This document shows, in pieces, positions 33,401 to 42,958 of a stretch of DNA of 64,000 nt. The notes beneath the pieces are model-generated. The model was not told where the DNA came from and made no database searches. It was given only the letters and a program-made list of their open reading frames with translations. Each line of letters opens with the position of its first letter. Within the stretch, counting starts at the first letter, position 1. The position numbers were made by a program, and so were the translations under genes. This stretch comes from an uncultured Verrucomicrobiota bacterium (GTDB lineage: Bacteria > Verrucomicrobiota > Verrucomicrobiia > Limisphaerales > UBA9464): NCBI GenBank assembly GCA_903939515.1, contig CAJAHH010000010.1, positions 140,604-204,603 of the forward strand, given 5' to 3'.

Positions 33401-36400
33401 CCGGGAATCGGCCCAGGGAAACGTCATTAGTCTGGGCGCCAAACGTGATCTCATCGACCAGGACACCCCGTGGGTCGAACAACCCCACTTGTTCCCCTTC
33501 CCGCGACAGCGAAAAATTCACATGAAGGTCGGGCGTCCCGGATTTGTTCTGACCGGTCTCATTGTCCGCCCAGATCCGCAGAAAACCACCGGCGGGAATG
33601 GGGTAGCCCGTAGGAATCCGGAACATGGATGAGACCGAGTTTGTCAACCGGTCGGTCAAATAGAAGCCGCTGAGGTCCACCGTGTTAGTGCCTCCATTGT
33701 AGAGCTCGATCCAATCGTCGTAATCCCCGTCCACCGGATCTTGTACGGTGCGAGTGTTCTGGGCCATGACCTCGTTGATCACGACTCGGAAATCCGGGAA
33801 TGAGGCGTCGTTGGTGGCCCCGGGCGTGGGATAGAACAAGCTCTGCGCGCTGCGTGCGACCCCATCGGGCACCAGACCCAAGGATCGATCGGCAGGCAAC
33901 GAACGCCAGGTGAGGTAATCCAAGACGGTGGTCCCGGAGGCTCCGCCTTCATCGCGAACTAGAGCCACCACTCCATTGGTTGGGCTTAATCGGAACGAAC
34001 TGTGAATCACCCCTGAAACCGACTCGCCTTCCTCACCATCGCACCAAATCGTCAAGAATCCTCCGGCCGGAACCATCGAGCCCACCGGGAAGGACCACTT
34101 GAGGCGGTTGGTCCAATTGTCCGTCAGGTAAAGCCCCCCCAAGTCGAGGGCTGAGGCACCCGTGTTGTAAATTTCAACATAGGGATCCGCATCGCCCGCA
34201 TTGTCACGAGGACCCTTGATATTAGCCGGGAGCACTTCGTTGATCCACACGGGCGGAATACTCACCAAGCCACCCGAGCTCGCATTAATTTTGCCCGGCG
34301 TCACTCGATTGACGGCATTGGTCTCGGCGGTCATCCAATTGCCCACCCTCCAAGAAGATTGAGATGCATCGATGCGTTGGAGTGACGAGCCCAGACCATC
34401 GGCCAGCGACGGCCATGGCAGGGAGTTGTCGTAGCGAACCTCACTCAGCACTACCTCATTGGTGGCCGACCCACGGACCAACGACAAACGTTCACCCCCG
34501 TTGTCCAGAGAACCGGCAAATTCATCGAAGACTCGAACACCAGTACCATAGGCGAGGACAAACGCCGTCCGATCGCGAACCAAGACCCAATAGGTGGCCG
34601 GGGGAATGACAGAACCCTCCGGGAAGGTGTAACCCACCCCATTGAGGCGGCTTCCCGAGAGATCGAACGACGTAGACAGCGATCGGTTGAAGATCTCAAC
34701 AAAGGACGCACCCGGCTCCAGCGGATTGTAGTGGATCTCGTTAATTCCCACATAATCGACTACCTGCTGAATCACTCCGTTGTATCGAACCGTCACCGTT
34801 TTGGTCATCCCTGGCAGCGGCGTGCCATCGGCCCGGACCGCGACCAAATTCAGCACATTGGTAACACCCACCAGCGGCACACGAATGCGGAAGACCTGAG
34901 GGGAGGTCCACTCCAGCGGCATGGGAGTGCCGTTGACCTCAATGGCAGCGGTCGCGAAGGGCGCCGTGCCATCAATGACCGCCACCGGAGTCGTCGACGT
35001 GAAATTGTTCCCGCCACTGGAGGTAATGGTAAAGGCCTTGGCGTCGGAGGCCGTGATCTGAGTGTTGAGATACGTCCGCCGACCGTTCAAATAGCTACCG
35101 ATGATGGTGGGCGAGGAAATGCCCGTGACCCCGTTGAAAGACAACGCGGCACTCCGTGCGGTGAACTGCGGTTGGTATTGGGCGGCAGTTAAGGGACCCG
35201 AGACGGCCTCTTGATAGGCCCGCCAGGCCATGCGTTGGAAAATCGGCGTGTCAAACATCACGTTGACCGCGCCATCGTTGCCTCCAAAGAGACGTCGATT
35301 GGTCGGATCTCCCACTCCCAGAACCCAGTCCATGTCCCAGGGCAGGATTCGCCAGCGACCTCCCGGCTGGAAATAAATGTACTTGTTCTGCGAATTGCCC
35401 GTTCCCCACGTGTCCCAGTTCCCCAAGCACCCATCGAGGGCAAAGCTGCGCATCCATTGATTAATGTCGGCGATGTTGAGCAAGTTTGGGACGAAGTTCG
35501 CGGTGCGATCGTTGGCCGCGGTGACCATCGCAAAGAAGTTGGTAAAGTCGTTGGCGGTGGTCCCGGTCGGCCGACCCTGCCAGTTGTAGCGGTACCTCGA
35601 GAGATTGTACTGACCATTGGGATTTCGGTAGACGCCCAGATCGGCGCCCGTTGGCGCGAACCCTCCGGAATCGTCAAATTCGAAGGCGAAGGCCACCTTG
35701 CGCAAGTCGCCCGAACCGCCGTCCGGATACCACGACTCGGCGTATTCATTGGAGGGCTGTTCCAAATCCTCACACACGCTACCGAACGCGGATCCGTTGC
35801 GGTAGAACCGCATGTAAGCGGTGTTCAGGTAGGGCACCCCCATCTTGCGGGCGATCCAGTTGGCGATCTGGTTGCGCATCCGGGTCTCCTCTTCACCACC
35901 ATTGCCCGTCAGTCCGTAGACCCGGTCCCGGGTTCCCAACAGCAAGTCGTCACCGGGGACTGTCAGGGCGTAATCGGCCTGTCCAGTAAAGGGGCTGCCC
36001 TTGCGGCGGATCCCGGCGTTGTAAATCACGCGCAAGTTGCCATGGACGAGGGTGCAATCACGGAAGGTATTATCGAGACCACCCACGAGCGACGAATCCT
36101 GACCGTTGCTGAGCCAAGTATTCTGGGAGGCGGTCAACCACGCGTGGACATGGTTAAACGTGCCCGTAGGCACTGAATCACCCCAGCGGATATTGGCTCC
36201 GCTGACCGCAGGCAAACCGGCGTACACCGTTCCTGACGGGAAAATGCTCGAGGCCGTGGACGTGGCATTGTCAAAGGCCTCGACAATGAACTGCACCAAC
36301 TCACCCGAGCCCCGACCATTCAAGGTGCCCGACCAAATTCCGTCGCCCGCGAGCGCGTCGCCTCCCGCACCATCGTCGCGCATGGCCACCGAAGAAAACG

Positions 36401-39400
36401 CGGCCGTCTCGACGGTGCGGAAACGCAAACTCACCGAACTCAGCCCGTCCGGATCGGAGACCCGTGCCGTGACGACCACGGGTAGCCCGGCTGCGGGAAC
36501 TGCCGGCGTGTGACGAACTAGATCGATGGACGGACCGGCATTGTTGACCTTGCGGCTATTGGGCAATCCCGGTGTGCCCAGGTTGCGGGGCACTTGCAGT
36601 CGAGCGGTCATTTCGAATCCGCCACCGCGGGTCCGGAACAGCACCTCGGGCCACCCTGCCTGCCATCGGGCGCGCACCCGTAAGGTCATTCGGGCCCCAT
36701 CATTCAGCCCCCCGGATATCGGAGCGCGAATGCAGTTCCGACCTGCGTCCAAATCGCCCGGCGCGATGACGTGCAAAACACGACTTCCATCAAAGGCTCC
36801 GGTCGATTCGATTCGTGAGCGGCGGTGATGACCCAAGAACGACCACCCATTGGCAGCGGTGCCTGAGCCCACCTCGAACCCACCATTGGTCACGATGAGG
36901 GTTCCGGCAGCATTAAGAACTTCCAACTGATCCAAAAGGCATTCACCGGCCCCCAACATTCCCAACTGCAAACGCGAGGCAGGCTGGGTACTGAAGCGGA
37001 GGGTGTCGGTCAGGGTGAACTGCTGCCACTCACCCTTGGCTGTCTCATCCGAATCCGCCCAACTGGAAGCCCGGAGAGGATCGGCGCGAGGATCCACCAA
37101 CTCCATAGAGGAACCGCCGCCGCCAGACCATTGGCCCCAGCGACCCGCATCCCGATAATCCACCGTGGAAACTTCGATGTGAATCGTGTCACTGGACACC
37201 TGCCCCACCGAGTTGGTACTGAGGATTTCGTCCGGCTTGGACAAAGACAAACGCTCTCCGGAATTCCGCAGCGAGCCCGACCAATTGCCGAAGGAATTAG
37301 CGGCAGTCAATTGAGTGTGGTTGGCCCGGAGACGTTCCACATTCCGACCCACAACCACATACCCACCGCCCGGAATCGAAGCACCTGCCGGGAACGTGTA
37401 CGAGACCCCCTGCTCCAAACGCCAACCGGCTAAATCCACCGGTTGGGAAGATCGATTGTGCACTTCGACAAACTCATCGGCGTCATCGTCCGAGATGGGA
37501 TGGTACATGATCTCATTGAGCACCACGTCCTCGACCCGGCGCGGCGCATTGGCCTTTCCAGGGGTAAAGGATTCCAATCGTCTCCAACCTAAAGCCCCGT
37601 CGGGCGTACGACCCGAAGCCACGCCATTTTCCTGAGCCCCAAAGCGAACAACATCGAGGACCCGCACTCCATTGGAACTCATCAACCAAACGCTCTCGCC
37701 CGCGGCGCTCAACCGAAAACCCAGCACCTTCTCGTCCAGCACCAGAAACCCTCCCGGTGCCAACACCGTGCCAGCCGGGATCCGGAACCGATTCGTACGA
37801 ACATCATCGGTCAATACACAGCCCGACACGTCCGCCGGTTGGGTGCTGCCATTGTAAAGCTCCACCGTGTCGAGTTGAGGCAGGTCGGTATGGGCCAGCA
37901 CTTCATTCATCACCACTTTTGAAGCGGGATCCAGGGGCGGCTGAACGTCCATCTGGCCTGGATTCCCACCGCGGACGGCGCTGATAGTCCAGGCGCGCGG
38001 ATCGGCCTCGCCATAGCTGGGGTTGGCCAAGACCAGAGAGTGCCCCGAACCATCGGCGGCGGCAGGCCAGGGATCGCGGGTTCCGAAATCGGTCGCCAAC
38101 TTCTGAGCGCCCATTTCATCCCGTAATTCGAGCGGCCCTCCCGATTCATTGAAGCTGCCCGAATAGGGGCCCAGAACATCCCGAATCCCATGACGTTCCA
38201 TCAAGGCAGCGGGATCCTTGGCCACGACCACGAACTGACCAGCCCCCAGGCGGAATCCTTCCGGAAACTGGAAGCGGACGGTCCCTTCGATCTTCCAGCG
38301 GGAAAGGTCTTCAAACACATCCCCCGCATTGTAAAGCTCGACGAACTCCAACCCAGGGCTCCCCGGAAGCGTCTGCGGATGGTACTGAATTTCACTGAAG
38401 ACGATCCGAGTCCGCCGACTGGAAAGTCCTAACCCTTCCCGTTGAGGCAGATACGTCACCTCATTGGCTTCGGACACGCTGCCGTAGTCGCGGAATCGCA
38501 CCAGCGCCACGGCATTGGTATCGCGTCCGCCCACAGTCAGACCCACTTGCACCGTATTGGGCATGGAAATGGACGCGGACCCCAGCGCGGTCCAGTTCGT
38601 ACCGTCGAACGAACCAAATCCGGCGAGAGACGTGCCAGCGCGGCGCAATCGCAGCCACGTCTGCGGGTAATTCACCGGATATCCACCCCGGGGTGCGGTC
38701 ATTGGGGCATTGGCGCCGCTGGAAGGGCGATTGCGAAAGAAGCAACCCACGGAGGGCGATCCAGCAAAGGCTCCGGCGAAGGTCGCATTGGCGTCCGCAC
38801 TGGAGCGGATGACTAATCCAGCCGTCATGTAAGGGTCGGTAACGGTGAGCCCGTCCACGCGAACCCGAAGGTCGAAGTTGCCGGTCAGCGACTGTGCGGC
38901 AAATCCGGCCGAGTCGGTCGTGCCACTAATGTCGCCACCGCGGGCCGAAACATCGAACCCACCTCGGGAGACCCATTGAACCAGCGTGGCACGGGCGTCG
39001 TTGCCGCCCAAATTCACCGGAAATAGTTCCGTCGTGAAAAACTCACGCTCGGTGTTGGAAATTAACGCATTGGCGCGCGCCGACTGGTCACGAATGCCAT
39101 TGAGGGTGAGCCGGTATCGGGTGGATTCCACGAGCCCGCTCACCTCCAAAACGAGCAGCGTCGGATTGGTTCCCAACGCCGCTGATTGAACGCTCACCCC
39201 ACCATCGATTCGAAAGGCGTCACTCACCGCTCCCGCAGGAATCGTCACGGCTTCGCTGAACTCGATGATCACATTGGTCAGACCCACATTGTACACTCGC
39301 CGAACCTCCGGAGCGACCGTGTCGGGGGTTACCGTCAAGGTCACCGCGACGGACTGGGTAGAACCTAAGGCATTGGTCAGAAAGGCTTGGAATGAAGCGT

Positions 39401-40157
39401 CATTATCCGCCCAACGCACCGGATCCAACGTGTAACTCGCGCCCGTGGCATTGGGAATGAGGTTACCGCCCCGCTTCCAGAACACGTCGGCCCCACCGGG
39501 GTTGTCGTACGCCACGGTGAAGGTGGCTGAACCGCGTTCATCGACCGTCAGCGCCACGGGTTGTTGGGAAATCCGCGGTGCCTCGGGCTTTAGCCCCCAG
39601 GCGACAAAGTGGTCGAGAGGAATGGGTCCCTCGTCCACGCCATCTGGGCGCACCCATCGAACCGCCAAATTGTCCCCGCCGCCGCCTTCTTTCTGGAGGG
39701 CTTCAATGTAATAGCGAGAACCCGCAACCAAGGTGATCGGGGCGCTTTTCTGCTCGGGCAGGCTATCCCACTGGCGTGGAGGGGTCCAACCTAGGACCCC
39801 GGCGATCCATCGGGCCTTATCCGGACCGGCGTCGGTACTCAGGAACAGTCCGGCGTAGTCATCGGCAGCGATCCAGAAGGTGTACTTGCCACTCAGTGGG
39901 GCCGTGAAGATGCCCCGCAACCGTTGTCCATAATTCTCGGCCACATCGGTGGGGGCCTCGAAAAAATCCGTGATGATGTTGGTGGACGTCGGCTTATTGG
40001 GAAAAGCCGGGTTGTTGGTGAGCGCATCGAGGGTGACACCCGGAATGTCGCTGAACACCTCCCTCAAGAGGGTGCCGCCGCGAACTGGCAGCCAGCCCAG
40101 AATAGCCATCAACACCCAGCGACCCAGCGTCGTACCCGTTCGAAACTTCCAGTTCAT
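30468..40157 (-). CDS. Giant secreted CotH/lamin-tail/PA14/Ig-like protein
   Basis: About 3,229 residues from the ATG at 40157, chosen because a signal peptide follows (MNWKFRTGTTLGRWVLMAI). Order by approximate residue: PA14-like 26-175; Ig-like 205-295; Ig-like with FSEAVTIPAGAV 300-385; beta-sandwich 385-560; three lamin-tail domains at 586, 747 and 874; CotH kinase-like region 1329-1615 with the metal-binding DMD in LPWDMDWVLG; three more lamin-tail domains at 1799, 1969 and 2122; four cadherin/He_PIG-like repeats 2275-2659; lamin-tail 2660; jellyroll 2820-2980; lamin-tail 2999-3140. Lamin-tail units share the pattern V-x-x-N-E-(I/V)...(F/W)-(V/I)-E-(I/L)-(Y/F/H)-N. CotH proteins can phosphorylate proteins; activity here is unproven. 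Probably surface-bound or released. Confidence 0.9.
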   Translation of the reverse strand: MNWKFRTGTTLGRWVLMAILGWLPVRGGTLLREVFSDIPGVTLDALTNNPAFPNKPTSTNIITDFFEAPTDVAENYGQRLRGIFTAPLSGKYTFWIAADDYAGLFLSTDAGPDKARWIAGVLGWTPPRQWDSLPEQKSAPITLVAGSRYYIEALQKEGGGGDNLAVRWVRPDGVDEGPIPLDHFVAWGLKPEAPRISQQPVALTVDERGSATFTVAYDNPGGADVFWKRGGNLIPNATGASYTLDPVRWADNDASFQAFLTNALGSTQSVAVTLTVTPDTVAPEVRRVYNVGLTNVIIEFSEAVTIPAGAVSDAFRIDGGVSVQSAALGTNPTLLVLEVSGLVESTRYRLTLNGIRDQSARANALISNTEREFFTTELFPVNLGGNDARATLVQWVSRGGFDVSARGGDISGTTDSAGFAAQSLTGNFDLRVRVDGLTVTDPYMTAGLVIRSSADANATFAGAFAGSPSVGCFFRNRPSSGANAPMTAPRGGYPVNYPQTWLRLRRAGTSLAGFGSFDGTNWTALGSASISMPNTVQVGLTVGGRDTNAVALVRFRDYGSVSEANEVTYLPQREGLGLSSRRTRIVFSEIQYHPQTLPGSPGLEFVELYNAGDVFEDLSRWKIEGTVRFQFPEGFRLGAGQFVVVAKDPAALMERHGIRDVLGPYSGSFNESGGPLELRDEMGAQKLATDFGTRDPWPAAADGSGHSLVLANPSYGEADPRAWTISAVRGGNPGQMDVQPPLDPASKVVMNEVLAHTDLPQLDTVELYNGSTQPADVSGCVLTDDVRTNRFRIPAGTVLAPGGFLVLDEKVLGFRLSAAGESVWLMSSNGVRVLDVVRFGAQENGVASGRTPDGALGWRRLESFTPGKANAPRRVEDVVLNEIMYHPISDDDADEFVEVHNRSSQPVDLAGWRLEQGVSYTFPAGASIPGGGYVVVGRNVERLRANHTQLTAANSFGNWSGSLRNSGERLSLSKPDEILSTNSVGQVSSDTIHIEVSTVDYRDAGRWGQWSGGGGSSMELVDPRADPLRASSWADSDETAKGEWQQFTLTDTLRFSTQPASRLQLGMLGAGECLLDQLEVLNAAGTLIVTNGGFEVGSGTAANGWSFLGHHRRSRIESTGAFDGSRVLHVIAPGDLDAGRNCIRAPISGGLNDGARMTLRVRARWQAGWPEVLFRTRGGGFEMTARLQVPRNLGTPGLPNSRKVNNAGPSIDLVRHTPAVPAAGLPVVVTARVSDPDGLSSVSLRFRTVETAAFSSVAMRDDGAGGDALAGDGIWSGTLNGRGSGELVQFIVEAFDNATSTASSIFPSGTVYAGLPAVSGANIRWGDSVPTGTFNHVHAWLTASQNTWLSNGQDSSLVGGLDNTFRDCTLVHGNLRVIYNAGIRRKGSPFTGQADYALTVPGDDLLLGTRDRVYGLTGNGGEEETRMRNQIANWIARKMGVPYLNTAYMRFYRNGSAFGSVCEDLEQPSNEYAESWYPDGGSGDLRKVAFAFEFDDSGGFAPTGADLGVYRNPNGQYNLSRYRYNWQGRPTGTTANDFTNFFAMVTAANDRTANFVPNLLNIADINQWMRSFALDGCLGNWDTWGTGNSQNKYIYFQPGGRWRILPWDMDWVLGVGDPTNRRLFGGNDGAVNVMFDTPIFQRMAWRAYQEAVSGPLTAAQYQPQFTARSAALSFNGVTGISSPTIIGSYLNGRRTYLNTQITASDAKAFTITSSGGNNFTSTTPVAVIDGTAPFATAAIEVNGTPMPLEWTSPQVFRIRVPLVGVTNVLNLVAVRADGTPLPGMTKTVTVRYNGVIQQVVDYVGINEIHYNPLEPGASFVEIFNRSLSTSFDLSGSRLNGVGYTFPEGSVIPPATYWVLVRDRTAFVLAYGTGVRVFDEFAGSLDNGGERLSLVRGSATNEVVLSEVRYDNSLPWPSLADGLGSSLQRIDASQSSWRVGNWMTAETNAVNRVTPGKINASSGGLVSIPPVWINEVLPANIKGPRDNAGDADPYVEIYNTGASALDLGGLYLTDNWTNRLKWSFPVGSMVPAGGFLTIWCDGEEGESVSGVIHSSFRLSPTNGVVALVRDEGGASGTTVLDYLTWRSLPADRSLGLVPDGVARSAQSLFYPTPGATNDASFPDFRVVINEVMAQNTRTVQDPVDGDYDDWIELYNGGTNTVDLSGFYLTDRLTNSVSSMFRIPTGYPIPAGGFLRIWADNETGQNKSGTPDLHVNFSLSREGEQVGLFDPRGVLVDEITFGAQTNDVSLGRFPDGGPVPLSSMEVPTPGLPNVLAGGNRPPVFIPMNPMSSQEQVSIAFIVNAVDPDAGQTVTYALGADAPPGAVIDSTTGRFQWLPSESDGPGVYSFLVRALDNGSPIRTSLLRVQINVTEVNLVPNPPTEVTLEAKEGVELLTQLEATDPDRPAQLLTFEAEGILPAGLTLSSKGQITWTPDESLGGTIQTVAYRIRDDGVPSRSVSGVLRIRVLEINNPPIFDWVTSQKLVEGTPWSLALKASDPEGLPVRFQIDGPAPDGFVLNPQTGAVHWTPTEAQGPASVVVLVRAVDGSSDALSVVRELLLEVAELNQPPVLAPIAPLTVDEGRSVSVVVSATDPDQPAQNLRFSIEPGAPAGVTIDPISGLFQWTPDDDAGASIQTISVRVTDDGPGNLSDTQRFEITVRPRFQVVFSEILRRSSPVGAEFIELFNRSSKTAWDLSGLRLSGSNLSFAFPSGSTMAPGARALVVRSPTGMSNVFGVIPRILGEWTGSLGAVADSLRLVQPTTGGTPETVLDRVDYDGVAPWPSGTLGTNQSLQLIDARQDRNRAGNWTVATTFQGSRTVLGFTDTWKYFQDGAPAGGTNWVTPAFNEAAWPSGGGLLYVESAALATNKTTALTLGQSAYYFRRKVTIPALTAGVSVRFRVMLDDGYVLWVNGRKAHFLGMDDVVVTHETFANRTVGDAAIEGPFTLPSEFLVPGENTFAVEVHQANLSSSDIVFGLEMTLEGGVSLSATPGAANTVSAVLPEFPTLRINEVLPRNGLGLRDLSGTAEPWLELINTGDAPVSLEGLFLTDMLAGSIPWGFPPATSIPPGGFRVVFVDGDTLQNTTTEWHTSFRLPSTAGAPFQILLGRTVGVGPQAVDVFRGTVDAANDRSWALQIDGDPATGSLGTPTPGAANRGVSAPRLELSGFLADGTLELVLRGSLGRRYRLERGGVLGTWSPIQEVSVSADSTVLSDPGSEGSASRFYRVVDITPP

Positions 40158-40194
40158 AATTTGATACCAAAATTGCAGCCGAACACCCGTTCTG

Positions 40195-40285
40195 AGCCCT
40201 GTGATAAACAACGATTGAACAGGGCTTGGCGGGAACGATTCCGTTGGATCGTTCCGGCTGAGCACGGAATTAGCAGCTTCCGTGC
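40195..40285 (-). promoter_or_regulatory. Three consecutive hairpins in the 5' leader of the giant gene
   Basis: On the minus strand, upstream of the giant gene, lie three perfect inverted repeats in a row: GCACGGAA/TTCCGTGC (40262-40285, 8-base loop), GGAACGAT/ATCGTTCC (40232-40255, 8-base loop), and AGCCCTG/CAGGGCT (40195-40226, 18-base loop). Spacers are only six and five bases. The last ends 37 bases before the start codon. Such order suggests a structured leader RNA or DNA-binding site; no known riboswitch was recognised. Confidence 0.5.
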
Positions 40286-40418
40286 AAATTCAATCCCGCG
40301 GTGACGAATGCGTAACATCCACCACAGTTGGAGTCACTCCTGGAACAGTGATGATCGCCGGTCCGTTCCATCCGGTGGATTTCCCAACAAAACCCAGGGC
40401 GGGACCTATCTCTCTGAC

Positions 40419-41696
40419 TCAATCTCTCCAGAAAAAGGATTCCTCCCCAACCCGGTAACGGACGGCCATCTCCGGGGTCTCGACGGGTTGGCCCCGATGC
40501 AAGGATTCTACCCCCGCCAAGGTCATTCCTGAGGTGAGCAAGGTGCGCTCCAGCGGATACGGTTGGCGGCGTTCCACGACCATCCGTTCGATGTGGCGAA
40601 TTTGCGGATTAAAGAAGTCGGCCGTGGACGACCCGTGAGTGGGCATCGGCAAGTACATCTGGCACGAGGTGATTTGCCCTGTCTTGGCATTCAAACCCGC
40701 ATAGTTGAAGTCACGGATGGTGAGCATCGCCAAGGTGGTCCGGAAGCCATCGCGGTGATCAATGAAGTAGCCCCAGGCCTCTGGGAAGACTTCCCGAGCC
40801 CAGTCCAGACTCACCGGGGCTGAAGGATAGCCGTCGCGGACCGGCAGGTTGTGGCTGCGAACCAACGCTGCCTCCAAGAGACGCCGAGTGGAATCCCTGC
40901 GACTCAACGCCTCCCAAAAGGCCCGTCCCCGGAGCCCGTGGACTCGACGAATCCCCACTTCGCCGCCCTTGCGCCGCTCCGACATGCATTGCGCGGTCTC
41001 CAAGCCATGGATGTCGTAGCTATCGGCCCCTCCGTAGGCGGCAACAAGGCTTTCCGACAGCGGAGTGCCCAAGGGCATTTCCGTGGGCGGCATTCGTTTG
41101 GTGACCGGCAGCGAAGAACCCGCCTGAAACGGGAACTTAAGGCGGCGGGCGTCCTCCACCATTTCTACGCATTCACGCCAATTGGTAGAGAGGTGCTTGT
41201 CGTTGAACACGGGCACGCTGCGACCCGAAGTTTCAAACACCCGGACCACCTCCTTGAAGAACCGGTAGCGAGGATAGAGCGTCTGACCCAGGTCGGTTTT
41301 GGGATACTGACCGTGCTCGCCGATGATCACCACGCCATCGACGGCCAACCGACCGGTCCCCAGCGTCAACGCCTCGGCGATGCTCGAAAAGATGGGAACG
41401 CCATGACGGGCCGCCGTCCCCCGGGCCAGATCCTTTTCCGGGAACTGGTCGACGTACAACGACACCAAATCCACCTCCGGTTTCCGCCAACCTCCCTCCC
41501 AGACATAGCCCAAGAGAAGCCGATCGATGAAATGCTGGGCATGGGAGTGCAAGCGAACCTCCGTTGCAATCAAGGCGATCTTCTTTCGGGCAGGTCTCGC
41601 ACTCTTCGAGGCCCAGACCGCGGGTGCCAGGACGGTCGTTCCGGCGACGGTACCGGCGGTGGCGAGGAACTGTCTGCGGGAGAGGGCCGTGTTCAT
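40419..41696 (-). CDS. Tat-exported protein of unknown function
   Basis: A 425-residue protein with a clear twin-arginine signal (LSRRQFLATAGTVAGTTVLAPAVWASKS). After it come KKIALIATEVRLHSHAQHFIDRLLLGY and DGVVIIGEHGQYPKTDLGQTLYPRYRFF, suggesting an alpha/beta Rossmann-like start, and a histidine- and aspartate-bearing region. I recognise no catalytic motif. The GEHGQYP and SYDIHGLETAQCMSERR segments look conserved. It is the last gene of a three-gene unit with an MFS transporter (4-base ATGA overlap) and a creatininase-family protein, so it may act on the same small molecule outside the cytoplasm (inference). Confidence 0.75.
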   Translation of the reverse strand: MNTALSRRQFLATAGTVAGTTVLAPAVWASKSARPARKKIALIATEVRLHSHAQHFIDRLLLGYVWEGGWRKPEVDLVSLYVDQFPEKDLARGTAARHGVPIFSSIAEALTLGTGRLAVDGVVIIGEHGQYPKTDLGQTLYPRYRFFKEVVRVFETSGRSVPVFNDKHLSTNWRECVEMVEDARRLKFPFQAGSSLPVTKRMPPTEMPLGTPLSESLVAAYGGADSYDIHGLETAQCMSERRKGGEVGIRRVHGLRGRAFWEALSRRDSTRRLLEAALVRSHNLPVRDGYPSAPVSLDWAREVFPEAWGYFIDHRDGFRTTLAMLTIRDFNYAGLNAKTGQITSCQMYLPMPTHGSSTADFFNPQIRHIERMVVERRQPYPLERTLLTSGMTLAGVESLHRGQPVETPEMAVRYRVGEESFFWRD

Positions 41697-42952
41697 GGGA
41701 GGGTTCGTGTCTTGAGTCGGTGGAGGTACCAGAGCGGAGGTAGAGCAAGAATGGGCAGGAGCCCGGCTGCCACCAGACCCGGATCCATCGTTCCCAGGCG
41801 GTCAGCAGATATTCCGAAAAGCATTTGGGCTTGGGCCGGAAGGATCCAGGCCGCGACGCCTGCAGCTCCGGTGACCTTACCTTGATGATGCTCGGAAAGA
41901 TCCTGGGTGAAGGTGTGGTAGAGCGGAAACACCCCGAGCGCTCCCGCGGCGATGGCCAACAACACGACCATAAGCCAAGGCCCTCGCCCCAACCAAGGCA
42001 CCGCAACGGTCCCGCAGCACAAGAGGGCGCAGGCGGCAAACACGAGGAACCGAGCTCCCGAGGGTGTCCGACCTCGACGGGCCAGGGCCACCGCAAGAGC
42101 ACCGGCCGCCAGGCACCCCACATCGGCCGCCGCGAAGAACGCTGAGTTGAAGTGAAGGGCTTCGGTCTCAGAATAGCCCCTACCCTTCTGCAAGAACATC
42201 GGCAACCAAGCCCGCAGCACTTGCCAGGTCGTGTTGATGCAGGCCACCACCCCGATGATCGCCAACATCCGACCGCTGAAGAGCACTTTCAGAAAAGGCG
42301 TGGCCGAGGATCCTGATGCCTCAAATGATTCTGCCCCGGAACGTAAATCACCGGAACGCACCAAGGCCAACCAGGGGATGAGCCACAGCAACCCGACCGC
42401 ACCCAACAAGAAAAACGGAGGACGCCAGGCACCCGTACCGTCGGCAGATCCAACTCCGAGCAACAACGGCAATACCAAGGGGGTGAGGATCGCCCCCACA
42501 GTCGCGCCACTCTGGAGCAGGCCATTGCCCAGCGAGCGCTGTCGCTCATCGAGCAGCGAACGGGTGATACGCACCGCACAGGGCCAATGCCCGGCCTCGA
42601 AAAAACCGAGCAGACCGCGAAAAATCAGGAGGTCCTGATGATTTTGAGCCCAACCCGTGCTCATCCCGACCAGCGACCAGAGCGCCAGCACGGCGGCATA
42701 AACGCGGTGCACCGCAAAGCGATCGGCCATCCACCCGAAAACCAAAGATCCCGCGGCGAAGGAATAACCAAAGACCGCCTCGACCTGACCATACTGGGTC
42801 TTGGTCATGCCAAACTCCTGAGTAATCCGCACCGACAGCCCGGACAAGGTCTGCCGGTCCATGTAGTTGATCGCCGAGGCCAGCAACAACATCCCGCACA
42901 CCGACCACTTCCAGACGGCACCGCGCGAACCCGATGGAGGAAGGGCGGTCAT
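41693..42952 (-). CDS. MFS transporter, anion:cation symporter-like
   Basis: A 419-residue, twelve-helix transporter of the major facilitator superfamily. The opening INYMDRQTLSGLSVRITQEFGMTKTQYG, followed by FGWMADRFAVHRVY (loop 2-3 motif A), places it near the ACS group, whose characterised members include hexuronate, galactonate and phthalate carriers. The substrate cannot be read from the sequence. It lies six bases after the creatininase-family gene and overlaps the Tat-protein gene by four bases, so it most likely moves the substrate or product of these two. Confidence 0.88.
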   Translation of the reverse strand: MTALPPSGSRGAVWKWSVCGMLLLASAINYMDRQTLSGLSVRITQEFGMTKTQYGQVEAVFGYSFAAGSLVFGWMADRFAVHRVYAAVLALWSLVGMSTGWAQNHQDLLIFRGLLGFFEAGHWPCAVRITRSLLDERQRSLGNGLLQSGATVGAILTPLVLPLLLGVGSADGTGAWRPPFFLLGAVGLLWLIPWLALVRSGDLRSGAESFEASGSSATPFLKVLFSGRMLAIIGVVACINTTWQVLRAWLPMFLQKGRGYSETEALHFNSAFFAAADVGCLAAGALAVALARRGRTPSGARFLVFAACALLCCGTVAVPWLGRGPWLMVVLLAIAAGALGVFPLYHTFTQDLSEHHQGKVTGAAGVAAWILPAQAQMLFGISADRLGTMDPGLVAAGLLPILALPPLWYLHRLKTRTLP

Positions 42953-42958
42953 GGCACC

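Noticed and set aside
34731..36176. Plus-strand open frames within the giant gene region
   Set aside because: Antisense to the CotH and lamin-tail coding region; composition follows the real gene.
40851..41885. 344-codon plus-strand open frame
   Set aside because: Antisense to the Tat-exported protein gene, which has a clear signal peptide and operon context.
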